Source: an uncultured Candidatus Entotheonella sp. | GTDB lineage: Bacteria; Tectomicrobia; Entotheonellia; Entotheonellales; Entotheonellaceae | Length of the DNA: 64,000 nucleotides | NCBI GenBank assembly: GCA_958295825.1 | Contig: OY282375.1 | Span: 3,457,489-3,521,488 of the forward strand | Direction of reading: 5' to 3' | Part shown: positions 25,311-34,154 of the stretch, one piece after another | How the letters are laid out: each line of letters starts with the position of its first letter | Numbering within the stretch: position 1 is the first letter of the stretch | Notes under the pieces: model-generated | Database searches by the model: none | What the model was told of the DNA's origin: nothing | The model's input: only the letters and a program-made list of their open reading frames with translations | Translations under genes and position numbers: made by a program

Positions 25311-26426
25311 ATGCCATCCACGCCACGTTGCATTGCCGTGCAGACGGCTACCGAACAGTACGACATTCATATCGGCGCCGGGGCGTTGGCGCAATTGGGG
25401 CAGCAGGCACGCGCCTGGAATAAGGGGCACAAGGCGTTTGTGCTGACGAATCCCGGTTTGCACAAATTGTACGGCGGGCGGTTGAGCGAGTCACTGCGGG
25501 CGGCCGACTACACGGTCGAGTCGTGCCTGGTGCCGGAGGGGGAGCGGAGCAAAACGTTGCGGCATGCGTCCAGATTGTTCACCAAGCTGGCGCGGATGGG
25601 CGCCGACCGGCAAAGCGTGATTTTCGCCCTGGGGGGCGGCGTGGTCGGCGACCTGAGCGGCTTCGTGGCCGCCAGCTACATGCGCGGCATTCCACTGGTG
25701 CACGTACCCACATCGCTTCTGGCGATGGTCGACAGCAGCATCGGCGGCAAAACGGCCGTCAATCATCCGCTCGGCAAAAACCTGATCGGGGCCTTCTACC
25801 CGCCTCGCATGGTGCTGACGGACACCAGCCTGCTGGCCTCGCTCCCGGAGCGTGAATACCTCTGCGGGCTGAGCGAAATCGTCAAAGCCGGCGCCATTGG
25901 CGACCCCGAGTTGTTCGCCTTCATGGAAAGCCGCGTGCAGGCCATCCGAGAACGCGACGAAGCCACGCTGACCACGCTCATCGAGCGCGCCATTGCGGTG
26001 AAGGTGCGGGTGGTGCAGGAGGACCCCACCGAGCAGGGCGTGCGGGCCATTCTCAACTTCGGCCACACCATCGGCCACGCGCTCGAAGCCGCTACCGCCT
26101 ACGCGCGCTACACGCACGGTGAGGCCGTCGCCATTGGCATGGCGCTGGTCGCGCGGCTGTCCGAGCGGCTGCAGTATTGCTCGGCGGACGCACGCGAACG
26201 TTTGTACGACTTGCTGACAGCCCTGCGCCTGCCCGTCGCGTATTCCGATATCATGCCCCAACCCCTGCTGGACGTGATGGCGCACGATAAGAAATCGGTC
26301 AACGGCGTGGTGCGATTCGTGATGCTCGAAGACATCGGCTCGGTGGCCTTTCAGCAATCCGTGCCCCTCGACGAACTGCAAGGGCTGCTTGAGGAATACA
26401 CCACAGCACCCACAACTGCGCCGTGA
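25311..26426 (+). CDS. aroB: 3-dehydroquinate synthase
   Basis: 371 residues, usual length. Second step of the shikimate pathway: DAHP to 3-dehydroquinate, using NAD and a divalent metal. Motifs: VPEGERSKTL, FALGGGVVGDLSGFVAASYMRG (NAD loop), HVPTSLLAMVDSSIGGKTAVNH, KNLIGAFYPP, SEIVKAGAI, NFGHTIGHALE and THGEAVAIGM (metal-binding His). AAGGAG lies before the ATG at 25311. It begins directly downstream of the dead pilQ; in many bacteria aroK sits between pilQ and aroB and is absent here. The stop overlaps a possible GTG of aroQ. First gene of a long intact housekeeping block. Confidence 0.97.
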   Translation: MPSTPRCIAVQTATEQYDIHIGAGALAQLGQQARAWNKGHKAFVLTNPGLHKLYGGRLSESLRAADYTVESCLVPEGERSKTLRHASRLFTKLARMGADRQSVIFALGGGVVGDLSGFVAASYMRGIPLVHVPTSLLAMVDSSIGGKTAVNHPLGKNLIGAFYPPRMVLTDTSLLASLPEREYLCGLSEIVKAGAIGDPELFAFMESRVQAIRERDEATLTTLIERAIAVKVRVVQEDPTEQGVRAILNFGHTIGHALEAATAYARYTHGEAVAIGMALVARLSERLQYCSADARERLYDLLTALRLPVAYSDIMPQPLLDVMAHDKKSVNGVVRFVMLEDIGSVAFQQSVPLDELQGLLEEYTTAPTTAP

Positions 26427-26440
26427 GGGCGAGAACAGTC

Positions 26441-26902
26441 ATGGCACGGATACTCATCGCCCACGGCCCGAATCTCAATCTCCTGGGCAGCCGCGAACAA
26501 CACATCTATGGGACCACAACCTTGGCCGGCATCAATCAGAACCTCCGGCAGGCAGCGTCGCGGTTGGGTCATGAAACGGCATGCTTCCAGTCAAACCACG
26601 AAGGGGAACTGATCGACTGGATTCAGGCCCATGGCCGGCAGGCAAATATCCTGATTCTCAACCCCGCTGCTTTCACCCACACCAGCGTCGCCCTGCGGGA
26701 TGCGATTCTGGGGGTGGGCATTCCGGTCATCGAAGTCCATCTGTCGAACATCTACCGGCGCGAGCCGTTCCGTGCGCATTCGTACATTGCGGACATCGCC
26801 CTCGGCCAAGTGGCGGGTTTCGGACCCCACAGCTATGAGTTGGCGCTGCAGGCCGCCCACCAGGTACTGAGCCAGAACGCCAACCCGACGCCGCAAGCCT
26901 GA
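26441..26902 (+). CDS. aroQ: 3-dehydroquinate dehydratase, type II
   Basis: 153 residues. Catalyses 3-dehydroquinate to 3-dehydroshikimate, the step after AroB. Type II signatures: ILIAHGPNLNLLGSRE, the catalytic Tyr in IYGTTTL, FQSNHEGELIDWI, LNPAAFTHTSVALRDA and EVHLSNIYRREPFRAHS (catalytic His). The ATG at 26441 is preferred because homology begins there and GAGGGCGAG lies upstream; a GTG at 26423 overlapping the aroB stop is a possible longer start. Functionally paired with aroB. Confidence 0.95.
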   Translation: MARILIAHGPNLNLLGSREQHIYGTTTLAGINQNLRQAASRLGHETACFQSNHEGELIDWIQAHGRQANILILNPAAFTHTSVALRDAILGVGIPVIEVHLSNIYRREPFRAHSYIADIALGQVAGFGPHSYELALQAAHQVLSQNANPTPQA

Positions 26903-26925
26903 CGCCGGTGGCCAAGGGAGCCATC

Positions 26926-27651
26926 ATGCCATCCACTCTCTCAACGCTGTGGCTCCGCTTCTCCACTCGGGCGGTCGGACTCTTCCTGTTTCCCTTTTGC
27001 CGATTGCGTACCCGGGGGTTGGAGAACGTGCCACGCCACGGGGGTGTGGTGCTGGCCAGCAACCATATTTCCATGTTTGACACCTTGGTTATTCCCTACT
27101 CCATCAACAGGGCCCACGGCCCCCAGACCGTCTGGGCACCGGCCAAGGAAGAACTGTTCCGTCTGTCGATCGTCAGCTTCATATTGCGCTCCTGGGGCGT
27201 CTTCCCCATCCGCCGCGGCAGGAACGACCTGCGCGGCATCCGCCGCATGCTCACCCACATGCGCAGTGGCAAAATGATGATCTTCCCCGAGGGTACTCGC
27301 AGCCGTGACGGCCACCTGCACGAAGGCAATCGCATGCTGGGCAAGATCATTTACCAGGCTCAGCCCGTTGTCATCCCAACCCTCGTCGTCGGTACCGACC
27401 GCGTCTGGGGCTCCAGCCGATGGTGGCCGCGCTGGCGTACGCCGGTGTCGCTGCAATACGGCAGGCCGTTGGACCTGCAGCCGTATTACCAACGGCCCAA
27501 CAACAAGGAAACCGCTGATGCCATTGTTAAAGAAATCATGGGGGCTATTGCCAGCCTGATGTATAATGACCAACCGGCAACAATGAGCCGTTCCGCGCCA
27601 AGTGCCCGGCTTCAGCCCGAGGGCCCTGACGATGAATCGCCGCGCTTCTGA
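26926..27651 (+). CDS. plsC: 1-acyl-sn-glycerol-3-phosphate acyltransferase (PlsC-like)
   Basis: 241 residues. Acylates lysophosphatidate at the inner membrane in phospholipid synthesis. The catalytic NHX4D block is NHISMFD (about residue 44), followed by FPIRRGRNDLRGIRRM, the FPEGTRSRDGHLHEGN block and the VVIPTLVVGTD block. The N-terminal segment (STRAVGLFLFPFCRL) is hydrophobic and may be a membrane anchor. The ATG at 26926 follows AAGGGAG by five bases; a GTG at 26908 is less likely. Its last codons overlap the start of the DUF721 gene. Confidence 0.9.
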   Translation: MPSTLSTLWLRFSTRAVGLFLFPFCRLRTRGLENVPRHGGVVLASNHISMFDTLVIPYSINRAHGPQTVWAPAKEELFRLSIVSFILRSWGVFPIRRGRNDLRGIRRMLTHMRSGKMMIFPEGTRSRDGHLHEGNRMLGKIIYQAQPVVIPTLVVGTDRVWGSSRWWPRWRTPVSLQYGRPLDLQPYYQRPNNKETADAIVKEIMGAIASLMYNDQPATMSRSAPSARLQPEGPDDESPRF

Positions 27652-28120
27652 CACGAAAGCGCCGCAGCCGTTGCACGTTGCGCTGACGGACGCCTTGCAA
27701 CAGGCCGGACTCGAAAACGTCGTCGCCTTGGTTGCGCTGCAACGCAACTGGACCGCCATTGTGGGTACTCAACTCGCGACGGTGTCGCACCCCGTGCGGT
27801 TCAGGTGGGGGGAGTTGCTCGTCAGCGTCAGCGACGCCATCTGGCTCCAGCAGATGACGTTTTATCAAGCGCAGTTACGGCGCAACATTCGCAGCGTGGT
27901 CGGCGACGTGAAGGTCTCGAACCTGCGATTCGTGCTGGCCTATGCTTCCGACCAGCCGGCAAGGCCGCGAACCTCGACCGAGGGGCCGACGCAACAACCG
28001 GCGCTATTGACGGCGGACGAGGAACGCCAGGTGCAGGAAGGCACGGCGTGCATCGCTGACGCGGAATTGCGAGAGGCGGCAAGACGAGCATGGCGGCAAG
28101 ATTTACTAGCAAAAAGGTAG
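27632..28120 (+). CDS. DUF721 protein, possible DciA-type helicase loader
   Basis: 162 residues. The N-terminal ~90 residues are the DUF721 domain (VALTDALQQAGLENVVALVALQ, then WTAIVGTQLATVSHPVRFRWGELLVSVSDAIWLQQM); this family includes DciA, which helps load the replicative helicase DnaB in bacteria without DnaC/DnaI. The C-terminal region is a Pro/Thr-rich linker and a charged helix. Start at the ATG at 27632 inside the end of plsC, with GAGGG upstream. No dnaC or dnaI homologue is present beside dnaB in this window, so a DciA role is plausible but inferred. Confidence 0.8.
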   Translation: MNRRASDTKAPQPLHVALTDALQQAGLENVVALVALQRNWTAIVGTQLATVSHPVRFRWGELLVSVSDAIWLQQMTFYQAQLRRNIRSVVGDVKVSNLRFVLAYASDQPARPRTSTEGPTQQPALLTADEERQVQEGTACIADAELREAARRAWRQDLLAKR

Positions 28121-28125
28121 GAACG

Positions 28126-29940
28126 ATGCAGAACACGACGGGCTCAGCACGGCGCGTGACAGGTTGCAGGAACAGGAGGCCTTTGTTCCGGGTGGTTGTG
28201 GCCTTGCTGCTGTTTTTCAGCGGCTGTGCCATCGCGCAAGCGCCTTACTCCGGCCCGATAAGTCCCGCGAACGCCTCCGCCCAGCATTACATGACGTTGC
28301 AACAACGCGCCGCGTCTGATTTCCACTACCTCCTGAGCCACCTGCTACAGTTCAGCAGCAACAAGGAACAGAACTACCTGAACCGCGCTGTTGGCGAGAT
28401 GCGCCGGGCCCTGCGCACTCAGTCGCGTTCCGGCTTCCTGCATCTGGAGTTGGCCCGGCTGCACGTCAAGCAAGGCAATCTGGATGCGGCCCTGCAGGCC
28501 TGCGAGCGCGCCATTCAATTGGCCCCCGAGTTCCACGAGGCCTATTCCCTCCTCGGTAGAATCCATACCTTCAGACGCGATAACCGGGCAGCACAAATCG
28601 CTTTCCGCGAGTCCATCACCCTGCAACCTCAACAGGAATCGGCGTATCTCCACCTCGGTTCCCTCTTTGCTGAAGCGGGGCAACGGAATAAGGCCATCAC
28701 CATCTTCGAGGAGTTGTTGCAGGCGCTGCCGGGCTCGACTCGCGGCCTGTACTCCCTCGCCCGCATCCATGCCGAAGCGGACGACCACGACCTCGCCGAA
28801 CACTATCTGAAACGCGCTATCACGGAGCAACCGCGGTTTGAGCCAGCGTTGCGTTTTCTCGGCAACATCTATGACATGCAGAAGCGTTACGACGAAGCGA
28901 CCGAGATGTATCAGAAGGCCGTCGAGATCAATCCATACAACCTCAAGCTGCAGCAGCGCTTGGCCGAGCTTTACACCCAGCAGAAACAGCTCGATGAGGC
29001 ACTGTGGATTTATGAGGAGCTTCAGGAACTGGAGCCGCAGAGCCTGTACCTGCGCCGCATCGGTATGCTCCGTTTGGAAATGGAGAGATACCTCGAAGCT
29101 CTCGAAGCTCTACAGGAAGTGGTGCGGATGGAACCGGGCAACGTCGACATGCGTTTCTACTTGGCACAGGCCTACGAGGAGCTGGAACGCTATGAGGAAG
29201 CCCTGACGGAGTTGAAAGAAGCCGCGAAATTGCGCCCGCAGTCTCCCGAGGTCTATTTACATATTGGGTATATCTATGAACAGATAGAAGATCTCCCGCA
29301 GGCGGTCGACGCCCTGACCCAGGCCGTCTCGTTAAAGCCGGAGCGAGCCGGGTCGCATTTCTACCTCGGTCTCCTGCTGGCCAAGGGCGAGGGATACGAC
29401 GATGCCGTCGTCAGTCTGAAAAAGGCCGTGGACCTGGACGGCGACAACGCCACCTACCATTTCAACCTGGGCGCCGTGTACGAAAAGCTGGGGGATTTCG
29501 ATTCTTCCGTTCAGTACATGGAGAGCACCATCGCGCTCGACCCCAAACACGCAAACGCCCTGAATTATCTGGGTTACATGTACGCCGAGCGCGGCATCAA
29601 GCTCGACGAATCGATTGCCGTGATTCGGCGCGCCCTGGCAATCGAACCGACCAACGGCTACTTTCTCGATAGCCTCGGCTGGGCCTATTTCCAGAAAGGG
29701 TTGTACGCGAAAGCCTTGGCGGAACTGAAAAGGGCTATCGAGGAGGTGCCGGACGATCCCGTCATTCAAGAACACCTGGGGGATATTTACTTCCGGCTGA
29801 GCCGAATGCATGAGGCCGAGGCAGCCTGGGAAAAATCCCTGCAACTCAAGGCCGACCCAGCGGTTGAGCGCAAGCTGCAGCAGATTCGGCACATGATAGA
29901 GGAAGCAACGCATGGGACGCCTGAGCCGCAACGCCATTAG
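28126..29940 (+). CDS. Exported TPR-repeat protein
   Basis: 604 residues. An N-terminal hydrophobic segment (RVVVALLLFFSGCAIAQA) looks like a signal peptide, possibly lipoprotein-type with Cys after FSG. About fourteen consecutive TPR units fill residues ~85-590 (for example YLHLGSLFAEAGQRNKAITIFEELL, FLGNIYDMQKRYDEATEMYQKA), giving a long superhelix for protein binding in the periplasm. The ATG at 28126 follows TAGGAACG; a frame extension upstream overlaps the previous gene. Its 3' end overlaps the following lipoprotein gene by 29 bases. TPR, LolB-like lipoprotein and ispE are a frequent neighbourhood; specific role unknown. Confidence 0.85.
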   Translation: MQNTTGSARRVTGCRNRRPLFRVVVALLLFFSGCAIAQAPYSGPISPANASAQHYMTLQQRAASDFHYLLSHLLQFSSNKEQNYLNRAVGEMRRALRTQSRSGFLHLELARLHVKQGNLDAALQACERAIQLAPEFHEAYSLLGRIHTFRRDNRAAQIAFRESITLQPQQESAYLHLGSLFAEAGQRNKAITIFEELLQALPGSTRGLYSLARIHAEADDHDLAEHYLKRAITEQPRFEPALRFLGNIYDMQKRYDEATEMYQKAVEINPYNLKLQQRLAELYTQQKQLDEALWIYEELQELEPQSLYLRRIGMLRLEMERYLEALEALQEVVRMEPGNVDMRFYLAQAYEELERYEEALTELKEAAKLRPQSPEVYLHIGYIYEQIEDLPQAVDALTQAVSLKPERAGSHFYLGLLLAKGEGYDDAVVSLKKAVDLDGDNATYHFNLGAVYEKLGDFDSSVQYMESTIALDPKHANALNYLGYMYAERGIKLDESIAVIRRALAIEPTNGYFLDSLGWAYFQKGLYAKALAELKRAIEEVPDDPVIQEHLGDIYFRLSRMHEAEAAWEKSLQLKADPAVERKLQQIRHMIEEATHGTPEPQRH

Positions 29941-30742
29941 CCTTGCCGTATCCCTGTTTCTCCTTGGGGGCTGTAGCGGCCTGCGGCTGTTTTCGCCCCC
30001 CGATTCCCCCCCTCCGGTGCCCGCCTCCGTTCCCGCCGGACCGTTCTGGAAGCATTTGACGGAACGTCGAAACGCCCTGGAGAATCTGAAAGGGCTGGCG
30101 CGGGTGCAGGCCCGCACCGACAAGGGGAGCGCGGTGCTGGATGACGTTGTGGTGGTCGTACGGCGCGCCGAGGCGCTGCGGCTCGAAGGCATCGGGCCGT
30201 TCGGGCAGCCGTTGTTTCTGTTTATTACCGACGGCGAATGGCTGGCCTTGCACATGATCCGAGACAACCGTCTCATCGTCGGGCCCGCATCGGCGCGGAA
30301 TCTTGAGCGGCTGTTCGGCATCGCCGTGGCGCCCCAGTCCCTGTTGCGCCTGCTGCTGGGTGACATTCCGCTGAACCCGCTGCCCGCGAACGGAGACTTG
30401 GCATACCGGGAAGACGAACGGCTGTATGTGTGGGAGAGCACGCAGCCGGGGTCGGAGCCAATCTATCGCGTATGGTTTGATCCACAGGGGTTGCATCCGG
30501 TACGGTTTGAGATGGAGGACGCAGCCGGATCAGTCGTGATACGGGTCAACTACGGCGATTTCGAGCGACACGGGGACGTCCTGCTCCCGACCCGCATTGA
30601 TGTTATCGAACCCGAAACCCAACGCCAAGCGGTCTGGCGCTACACGGACGTGCAAGTGAACACCGAGGTGTCGGCGAACCTGTTTCGCGTGCAACCGCCG
30701 CCGCAAACCGAAATCCGGGTGCTCAAAGAAGACCCCGCCTGA
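29912..30742 (+). CDS. LolA/LolB-like outer-membrane lipoprotein (DUF4292-type)
   Basis: 276 residues. Lipoprotein signal with lipobox SLFLLGGC, then a Pro-rich linker. The body has the half-barrel pattern of LolB/DUF4292 proteins: ENLKGLARVQARTDKGSAVLDDVVVVVRRAEALRLEGIGPFGQP, then ITDGEWLALH and LLGDIPLNP. LolB receives lipoproteins from LolA and inserts them in the outer membrane; whether this protein does so is inferred. The start lies inside the TPR gene, implying coupled translation. Confidence 0.75.
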   Translation: MGRLSRNAISLAVSLFLLGGCSGLRLFSPPDSPPPVPASVPAGPFWKHLTERRNALENLKGLARVQARTDKGSAVLDDVVVVVRRAEALRLEGIGPFGQPLFLFITDGEWLALHMIRDNRLIVGPASARNLERLFGIAVAPQSLLRLLLGDIPLNPLPANGDLAYREDERLYVWESTQPGSEPIYRVWFDPQGLHPVRFEMEDAAGSVVIRVNYGDFERHGDVLLPTRIDVIEPETQRQAVWRYTDVQVNTEVSANLFRVQPPPQTEIRVLKEDPA

Positions 30743-30791
30743 AATTCGGTTCCGCCGTTGCCGCAGAGGTAATAGAGGTAATACAGGCATC

Positions 30792-31670
30792 GTGATTCTC
30801 TCCGCACCGGCTAAAATCAACCTTGGCTTGGCCGTGCGCGGACGCCGACCCGATGGCTACCACGATATCACCACCATCTTCCTCAAGATATCCCTCGCCG
30901 ACGAGCTCGGCATCGACGACACGGACAATCCCGACATCACCGTACACTGCGACGACCCCGCCGTCCCGAGCGATTCGCGCAACTTGGTGCACCGAGCGGC
31001 TACGGCCCTGCAACCGGCAGCGCCGGGTCGCGGCGCCCGTTTCAGACTGCGCAAATCCATCCCCGTTGCCGCCGGTCTTGGGGGCGGCAGCAGCGACGCG
31101 GCAGCGGCCCTCAGCGGCCTCAACACCCTCTGGAATTTCCAGTTGTCTCCGGCTGAACTGGCTCGACACGCTGCCGCAATCGGCGCCGACGTGCCGTTCT
31201 TTCTGCTGCCGGAGGTGGCGGCCATCGGACGCGGCCGGGGCGATGAGCTTGAACCTCTTTCCTGCCCGGCGATGTTGTCCCTCGTGCTCGTCAAACCGCC
31301 CGTGAAGGTGTCTACTGCCTGGGCCTACCGTCAGCTTCATTTGACGTTGACAGACAACCACGACGCGACTACCATTCTCGCTCACCATCTTGAATCGGGC
31401 GACATTGAGGGTCTGGGAAAGGCATGCTTTAACGATTTCGAGTCCGTTATGCTGGCTCACTTTCCCGTGCTCCGCACCATCAAAAAAGCCTTGACCCAAT
31501 CAGGCGTGTATGGTGTAAGTATGTCGGGAAGTGGGCCAACAATGTACGCCTTGTGCCGTTCATATGACGTTGCGCAAGAAGTGGCCCAGACGATACGGAA
31601 CCGGGACTGTCGGGTGTGGGCGTGCCGGACGTGGCGTAGCGACAGCGTGGGCGGTACTGGGCAGCATTAG
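30792..31670 (+). CDS. ispE: 4-diphosphocytidyl-2-C-methyl-D-erythritol kinase
   Basis: 292 residues, GHMP kinase fold. Fourth step of the MEP isoprenoid pathway. Motifs: SAPAKINLGLAVRGRRPDGYHDI (catalytic Lys/Asp entry), KSIPVAAGLGGGSSDAAAAL (ATP loop), GADVPFFLL and SGSGPTMYAL near the C-terminus. It starts with GTG at 30792; a GAGGTAATACAGG stretch serves as ribosome site. The C-terminal ~20 residues are not conserved. Followed by tRNA-Gln and prs, an order shared with many deltaproteobacteria and relatives. Confidence 0.95.
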   Translation: MILSAPAKINLGLAVRGRRPDGYHDITTIFLKISLADELGIDDTDNPDITVHCDDPAVPSDSRNLVHRAATALQPAAPGRGARFRLRKSIPVAAGLGGGSSDAAAALSGLNTLWNFQLSPAELARHAAAIGADVPFFLLPEVAAIGRGRGDELEPLSCPAMLSLVLVKPPVKVSTAWAYRQLHLTLTDNHDATTILAHHLESGDIEGLGKACFNDFESVMLAHFPVLRTIKKALTQSGVYGVSMSGSGPTMYALCRSYDVAQEVAQTIRNRDCRVWACRTWRSDSVGGTGQH

Positions 31671-31722
31671 CATAAGGCGAGAAAGGACGGCGCGTTCAGC
31701 TTCGCGGCGTGTCTCCTACAAA

Positions 31723-31794
31723 TGGGGCGTCGTCAAGCGGTAAGACACAGGTCTTTGGAACCTGCATTCGGAGGTTCGAATCCTCCCGCCCCAG
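31723..31794 (+). tRNA. tRNA-Gln (anticodon TTG)
   Basis: 72 bases. Acceptor TGGGGCG pairs with CGCCCCA; anticodon stem AGGTC...ACCT holds the loop CTTTGGA with TTG; T-arm GGAGG-TTCGAAT-CCTCC. Discriminator G; CCA is not encoded. Confidence 0.95.
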
Positions 31795-31879
31795 TCTGTT
31801 TTCCTATCTTCCCTGCTTCCTGAACAACTCATGTTTCCAAGGCAACAGCGTTACGGCTATCTTTTTAGGGTGAAAAGAG

Positions 31880-32824
31880 TTGAAAGACTTGCGGCTTTTC
31901 ACGGGGCGCGCCAATCCGCGATTGGCCTGTGGGATTTGTGATTATCTGCAGATCGAGCCCGGTCGCATTGAGGTGTCCGACTTCAGCGACGGCGAAGTCT
32001 TCGTGCAAATCCAGGAGAACATCCGCGGGCAGGACGTTTTTCTGGTGCAGTCGACGTGCCAACCCGCTAACCATCACCTCATGGAGCTGCTGATCATGGC
32101 TGATGCCTGCCGGCGGGCCTCAGCAGCGCGCATCACGGCCGTGATCCCCTATTTCGGCTACGGACGGCAGGACCGCAAAGACCGGCCCCGAGTGCCCATC
32201 ACCGCCAAGCTGGTGGCCGACCTGATCGCCGCCGCGGGAGTAAACCGAGTATTGGCCCTTGACCTGCACGCTGGCCAGCTCCAGGGCTACTTTAACATGC
32301 CGGTCGATCACCTCTTCGCCGCTCCCGTCCTCGTCGAACACTTCAAGCAACAGAAATTGCAGAATTTGACGATCATTGCGCCGGATGCCGGCGGCGTGGA
32401 ACGCGCCACGGCATTCGCCAAGCGACTGGACGCTTCCCTCGCCATCATCGACAAGCGCCGCGACCGCGACAAGAAGAACATCGCCAAGGTGATGCACATC
32501 GTCGGCGAGGTGAAGGACCGCGACGTGCTGATCGCCGACGACATCGTGGACACGGCGGGAACGCTGGTCGAGGCCACGGCCGCCCTGTTACGTGCCGGAG
32601 CACGGCGGGTGTTCGCCGGTACCGCTCACGCGGTCTTGTCGGGCCCGGCCATGCAACGCCTTGGGTCTTCCAGCCTGCAGCAGCTTGCCGTGACGGACAC
32701 GATTCCGCTCGGCGCCAAAGCCGACCAGGAGGAGCGCGTACACGTCTTGTCGGTAGCGCCTCTGTTGGGCGAAGCCATTAAACGGATCCATTCGGACGAT
32801 TCGGTGAGTTCATTGTTCAATTAG
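31880..32824 (+). CDS. prs: Ribose-phosphate pyrophosphokinase
   Basis: 314 residues. Makes PRPP from ribose 5-phosphate and ATP for nucleotide, His and Trp synthesis. Motifs: RLACGICDYL, FSDGEVFVQIQENIRGQDVF, PYFGYGRQDRKDRPRVPI (ATP/flexible loop), LDLHAGQLQGYF, and the PRPP loop VLIADDIVDTAGTL. The start is TTG at 31880 with AGGGTGAAAAGAG before it; the next Met would cut into the conserved fold. It follows tRNA-Gln by 85 bp and precedes rplY. Confidence 0.97.
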   Translation: MKDLRLFTGRANPRLACGICDYLQIEPGRIEVSDFSDGEVFVQIQENIRGQDVFLVQSTCQPANHHLMELLIMADACRRASAARITAVIPYFGYGRQDRKDRPRVPITAKLVADLIAAAGVNRVLALDLHAGQLQGYFNMPVDHLFAAPVLVEHFKQQKLQNLTIIAPDAGGVERATAFAKRLDASLAIIDKRRDRDKKNIAKVMHIVGEVKDRDVLIADDIVDTAGTLVEATAALLRAGARRVFAGTAHAVLSGPAMQRLGSSSLQQLAVTDTIPLGAKADQEERVHVLSVAPLLGEAIKRIHSDDSVSSLFN

Positions 32825-32883
32825 ATGGACGGGTGCCGGCGCGGTGCAGCGCCGGTACGCCACGTTCCAGCGGGAGGTTATGT

Positions 32884-33516
32884 ATGGATATGGTGCGGGT
32901 TACAGCCCACGTACGACAAAACACCGGCAAATCGGTGGCGCGTCAGATTCGGCGCGAAGGACGCCTGCCGGCTGTCATTTACGGCAAGGGCAGCAGCACG
33001 TCGCTGATAATCGAAGCAGGCACTCTGGTCGAAATCCGTCGTGCAGCGGTCGGCAGCAACGCCGTCCTCGACATGAATCTTCTCGGCGACCAAGAGGAGC
33101 AGTGCAACGCGATCTTGCGCGAGGTGCAAATTGATCCCGTCTCGCGTGAGCCGCTGCACGTCGACTTTTTTCGCGTTGATCCCAACGAACCTATTCGCGT
33201 GACGGTCAATGTCGAGACGATCAACGAACTGCCGGACGAGCTCAAGGCTGCCAACGCGACGGCATCGCTGGTTCTACGCGACGTGGAGATCGAGTGTCTG
33301 CCGGGCGATATTCCCGAAAGCATCCGTATAGACCTCGCCACCCTGACAGGCAACCAAGCGCTCCACGCCAGCGACCTGGACTTGCCGGAAGGCGTCACCT
33401 TGCTCACGGATGCCGAGACGGCCGTCGTTACCCTGAATACCACCGACGCAGGCCGTGAGGCTTCAGAAGGGAGCGAAACGGCAACACCCGCCGCCAAGGA
33501 AGCGGCCGACGCGTAG
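32884..33516 (+). CDS. rplY: 50S ribosomal protein L25/TL5 (Ctc form)
   Basis: 210 residues, the long CTC/TL5 form with a C-terminal beta domain rather than the short E. coli L25. It binds 5S rRNA. Conserved text: VTAHVRQNTGKSVARQIRREGRLPAVIYGKG, then REPLHVDFFRVD, LPDELKAANATASLV and LEIECLPGDIPESI-type (VEIECLPGDIPESI). Start at the ATG at 32884, five bases after GGGAGG. The tail is Ala/Glu-rich. The prs-rplY-pth order is widely conserved. Confidence 0.95.
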   Translation: MDMVRVTAHVRQNTGKSVARQIRREGRLPAVIYGKGSSTSLIIEAGTLVEIRRAAVGSNAVLDMNLLGDQEEQCNAILREVQIDPVSREPLHVDFFRVDPNEPIRVTVNVETINELPDELKAANATASLVLRDVEIECLPGDIPESIRIDLATLTGNQALHASDLDLPEGVTLLTDAETAVVTLNTTDAGREASEGSETATPAAKEAADA

Positions 33517-33531
33517 GGATTTCTCGTACAC

Positions 33532-34095
33532 GTGGACATCATCGTCGGCCTGGGGAATCCCGGACAGCGCTACCGGCATCACCGTCATAACGTCGGTTAC
33601 GACGTCGTTGATGCGCTTGCCGACCGTCATGGCATTTCAGTACGGCACCAGGAGTTCGAGGCGGTCTGCGGCGCCGGACGGATCGGTACTCACTTGGTCT
33701 TGCTGGCCAAACCGCAAACTTTTATGAACGTCAGCGGCGAAGCGGTGGTTCCGCTGGTGCGTCGCTACCTGCGGCGTCACGACCTGCTTGTCGTTGTCCA
33801 CGACGACATTGATCTGCCTTTAGGCAAATTGCGCCTCAAGGAACAAGGCGGCGATGCCGGACACCGGGGTATTCGTTCCATTACCCAATGCCTGCAAAGC
33901 GATGAGTATCTCCGCCTACGACTGGGTATCGGACGGCCGTCCCGAAAGGAAGAAGTCATCGACTACGTACTGTCCCCGTTTTCCACGGAGGAAGCAGACG
34001 CTCGTCGGGTGATGATTGACGAGGCGGTAAAAAGGCTGGAAGATCTTCTCAATCGGGCAGAGGCGCCCATGGGAGGAAATGTCACGACAACGTAA
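33532..34095 (+). CDS. pth: Peptidyl-tRNA hydrolase
   Basis: 187 residues. Releases tRNA from stalled peptidyl-tRNA. Motifs: VGLGNPGQRYRHHRHNVGY (catalytic His), KPQTFMNVSGEAV (Asn), VVHDDIDLPLGKLRLKEQGGDAGHRGIRSI, LGIGRPS. The usual GHNG of this family reads GHRG here, replacing the Asn that corresponds to Asn114 of the E. coli enzyme. Start GTG at 33532, fifteen bases after the rplY stop, with no strong ribosome site, suggesting coupling to rplY. Confidence 0.95.
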   Translation: MDIIVGLGNPGQRYRHHRHNVGYDVVDALADRHGISVRHQEFEAVCGAGRIGTHLVLLAKPQTFMNVSGEAVVPLVRRYLRRHDLLVVVHDDIDLPLGKLRLKEQGGDAGHRGIRSITQCLQSDEYLRLRLGIGRPSRKEEVIDYVLSPFSTEEADARRVMIDEAVKRLEDLLNRAEAPMGGNVTTT

Positions 34096-34154
34096 CCCTC
34101 ACGAGGGGTCACTCCTTGCTCGCCGCAGCGGGCTACAAGCCACAAGGAGATTTG

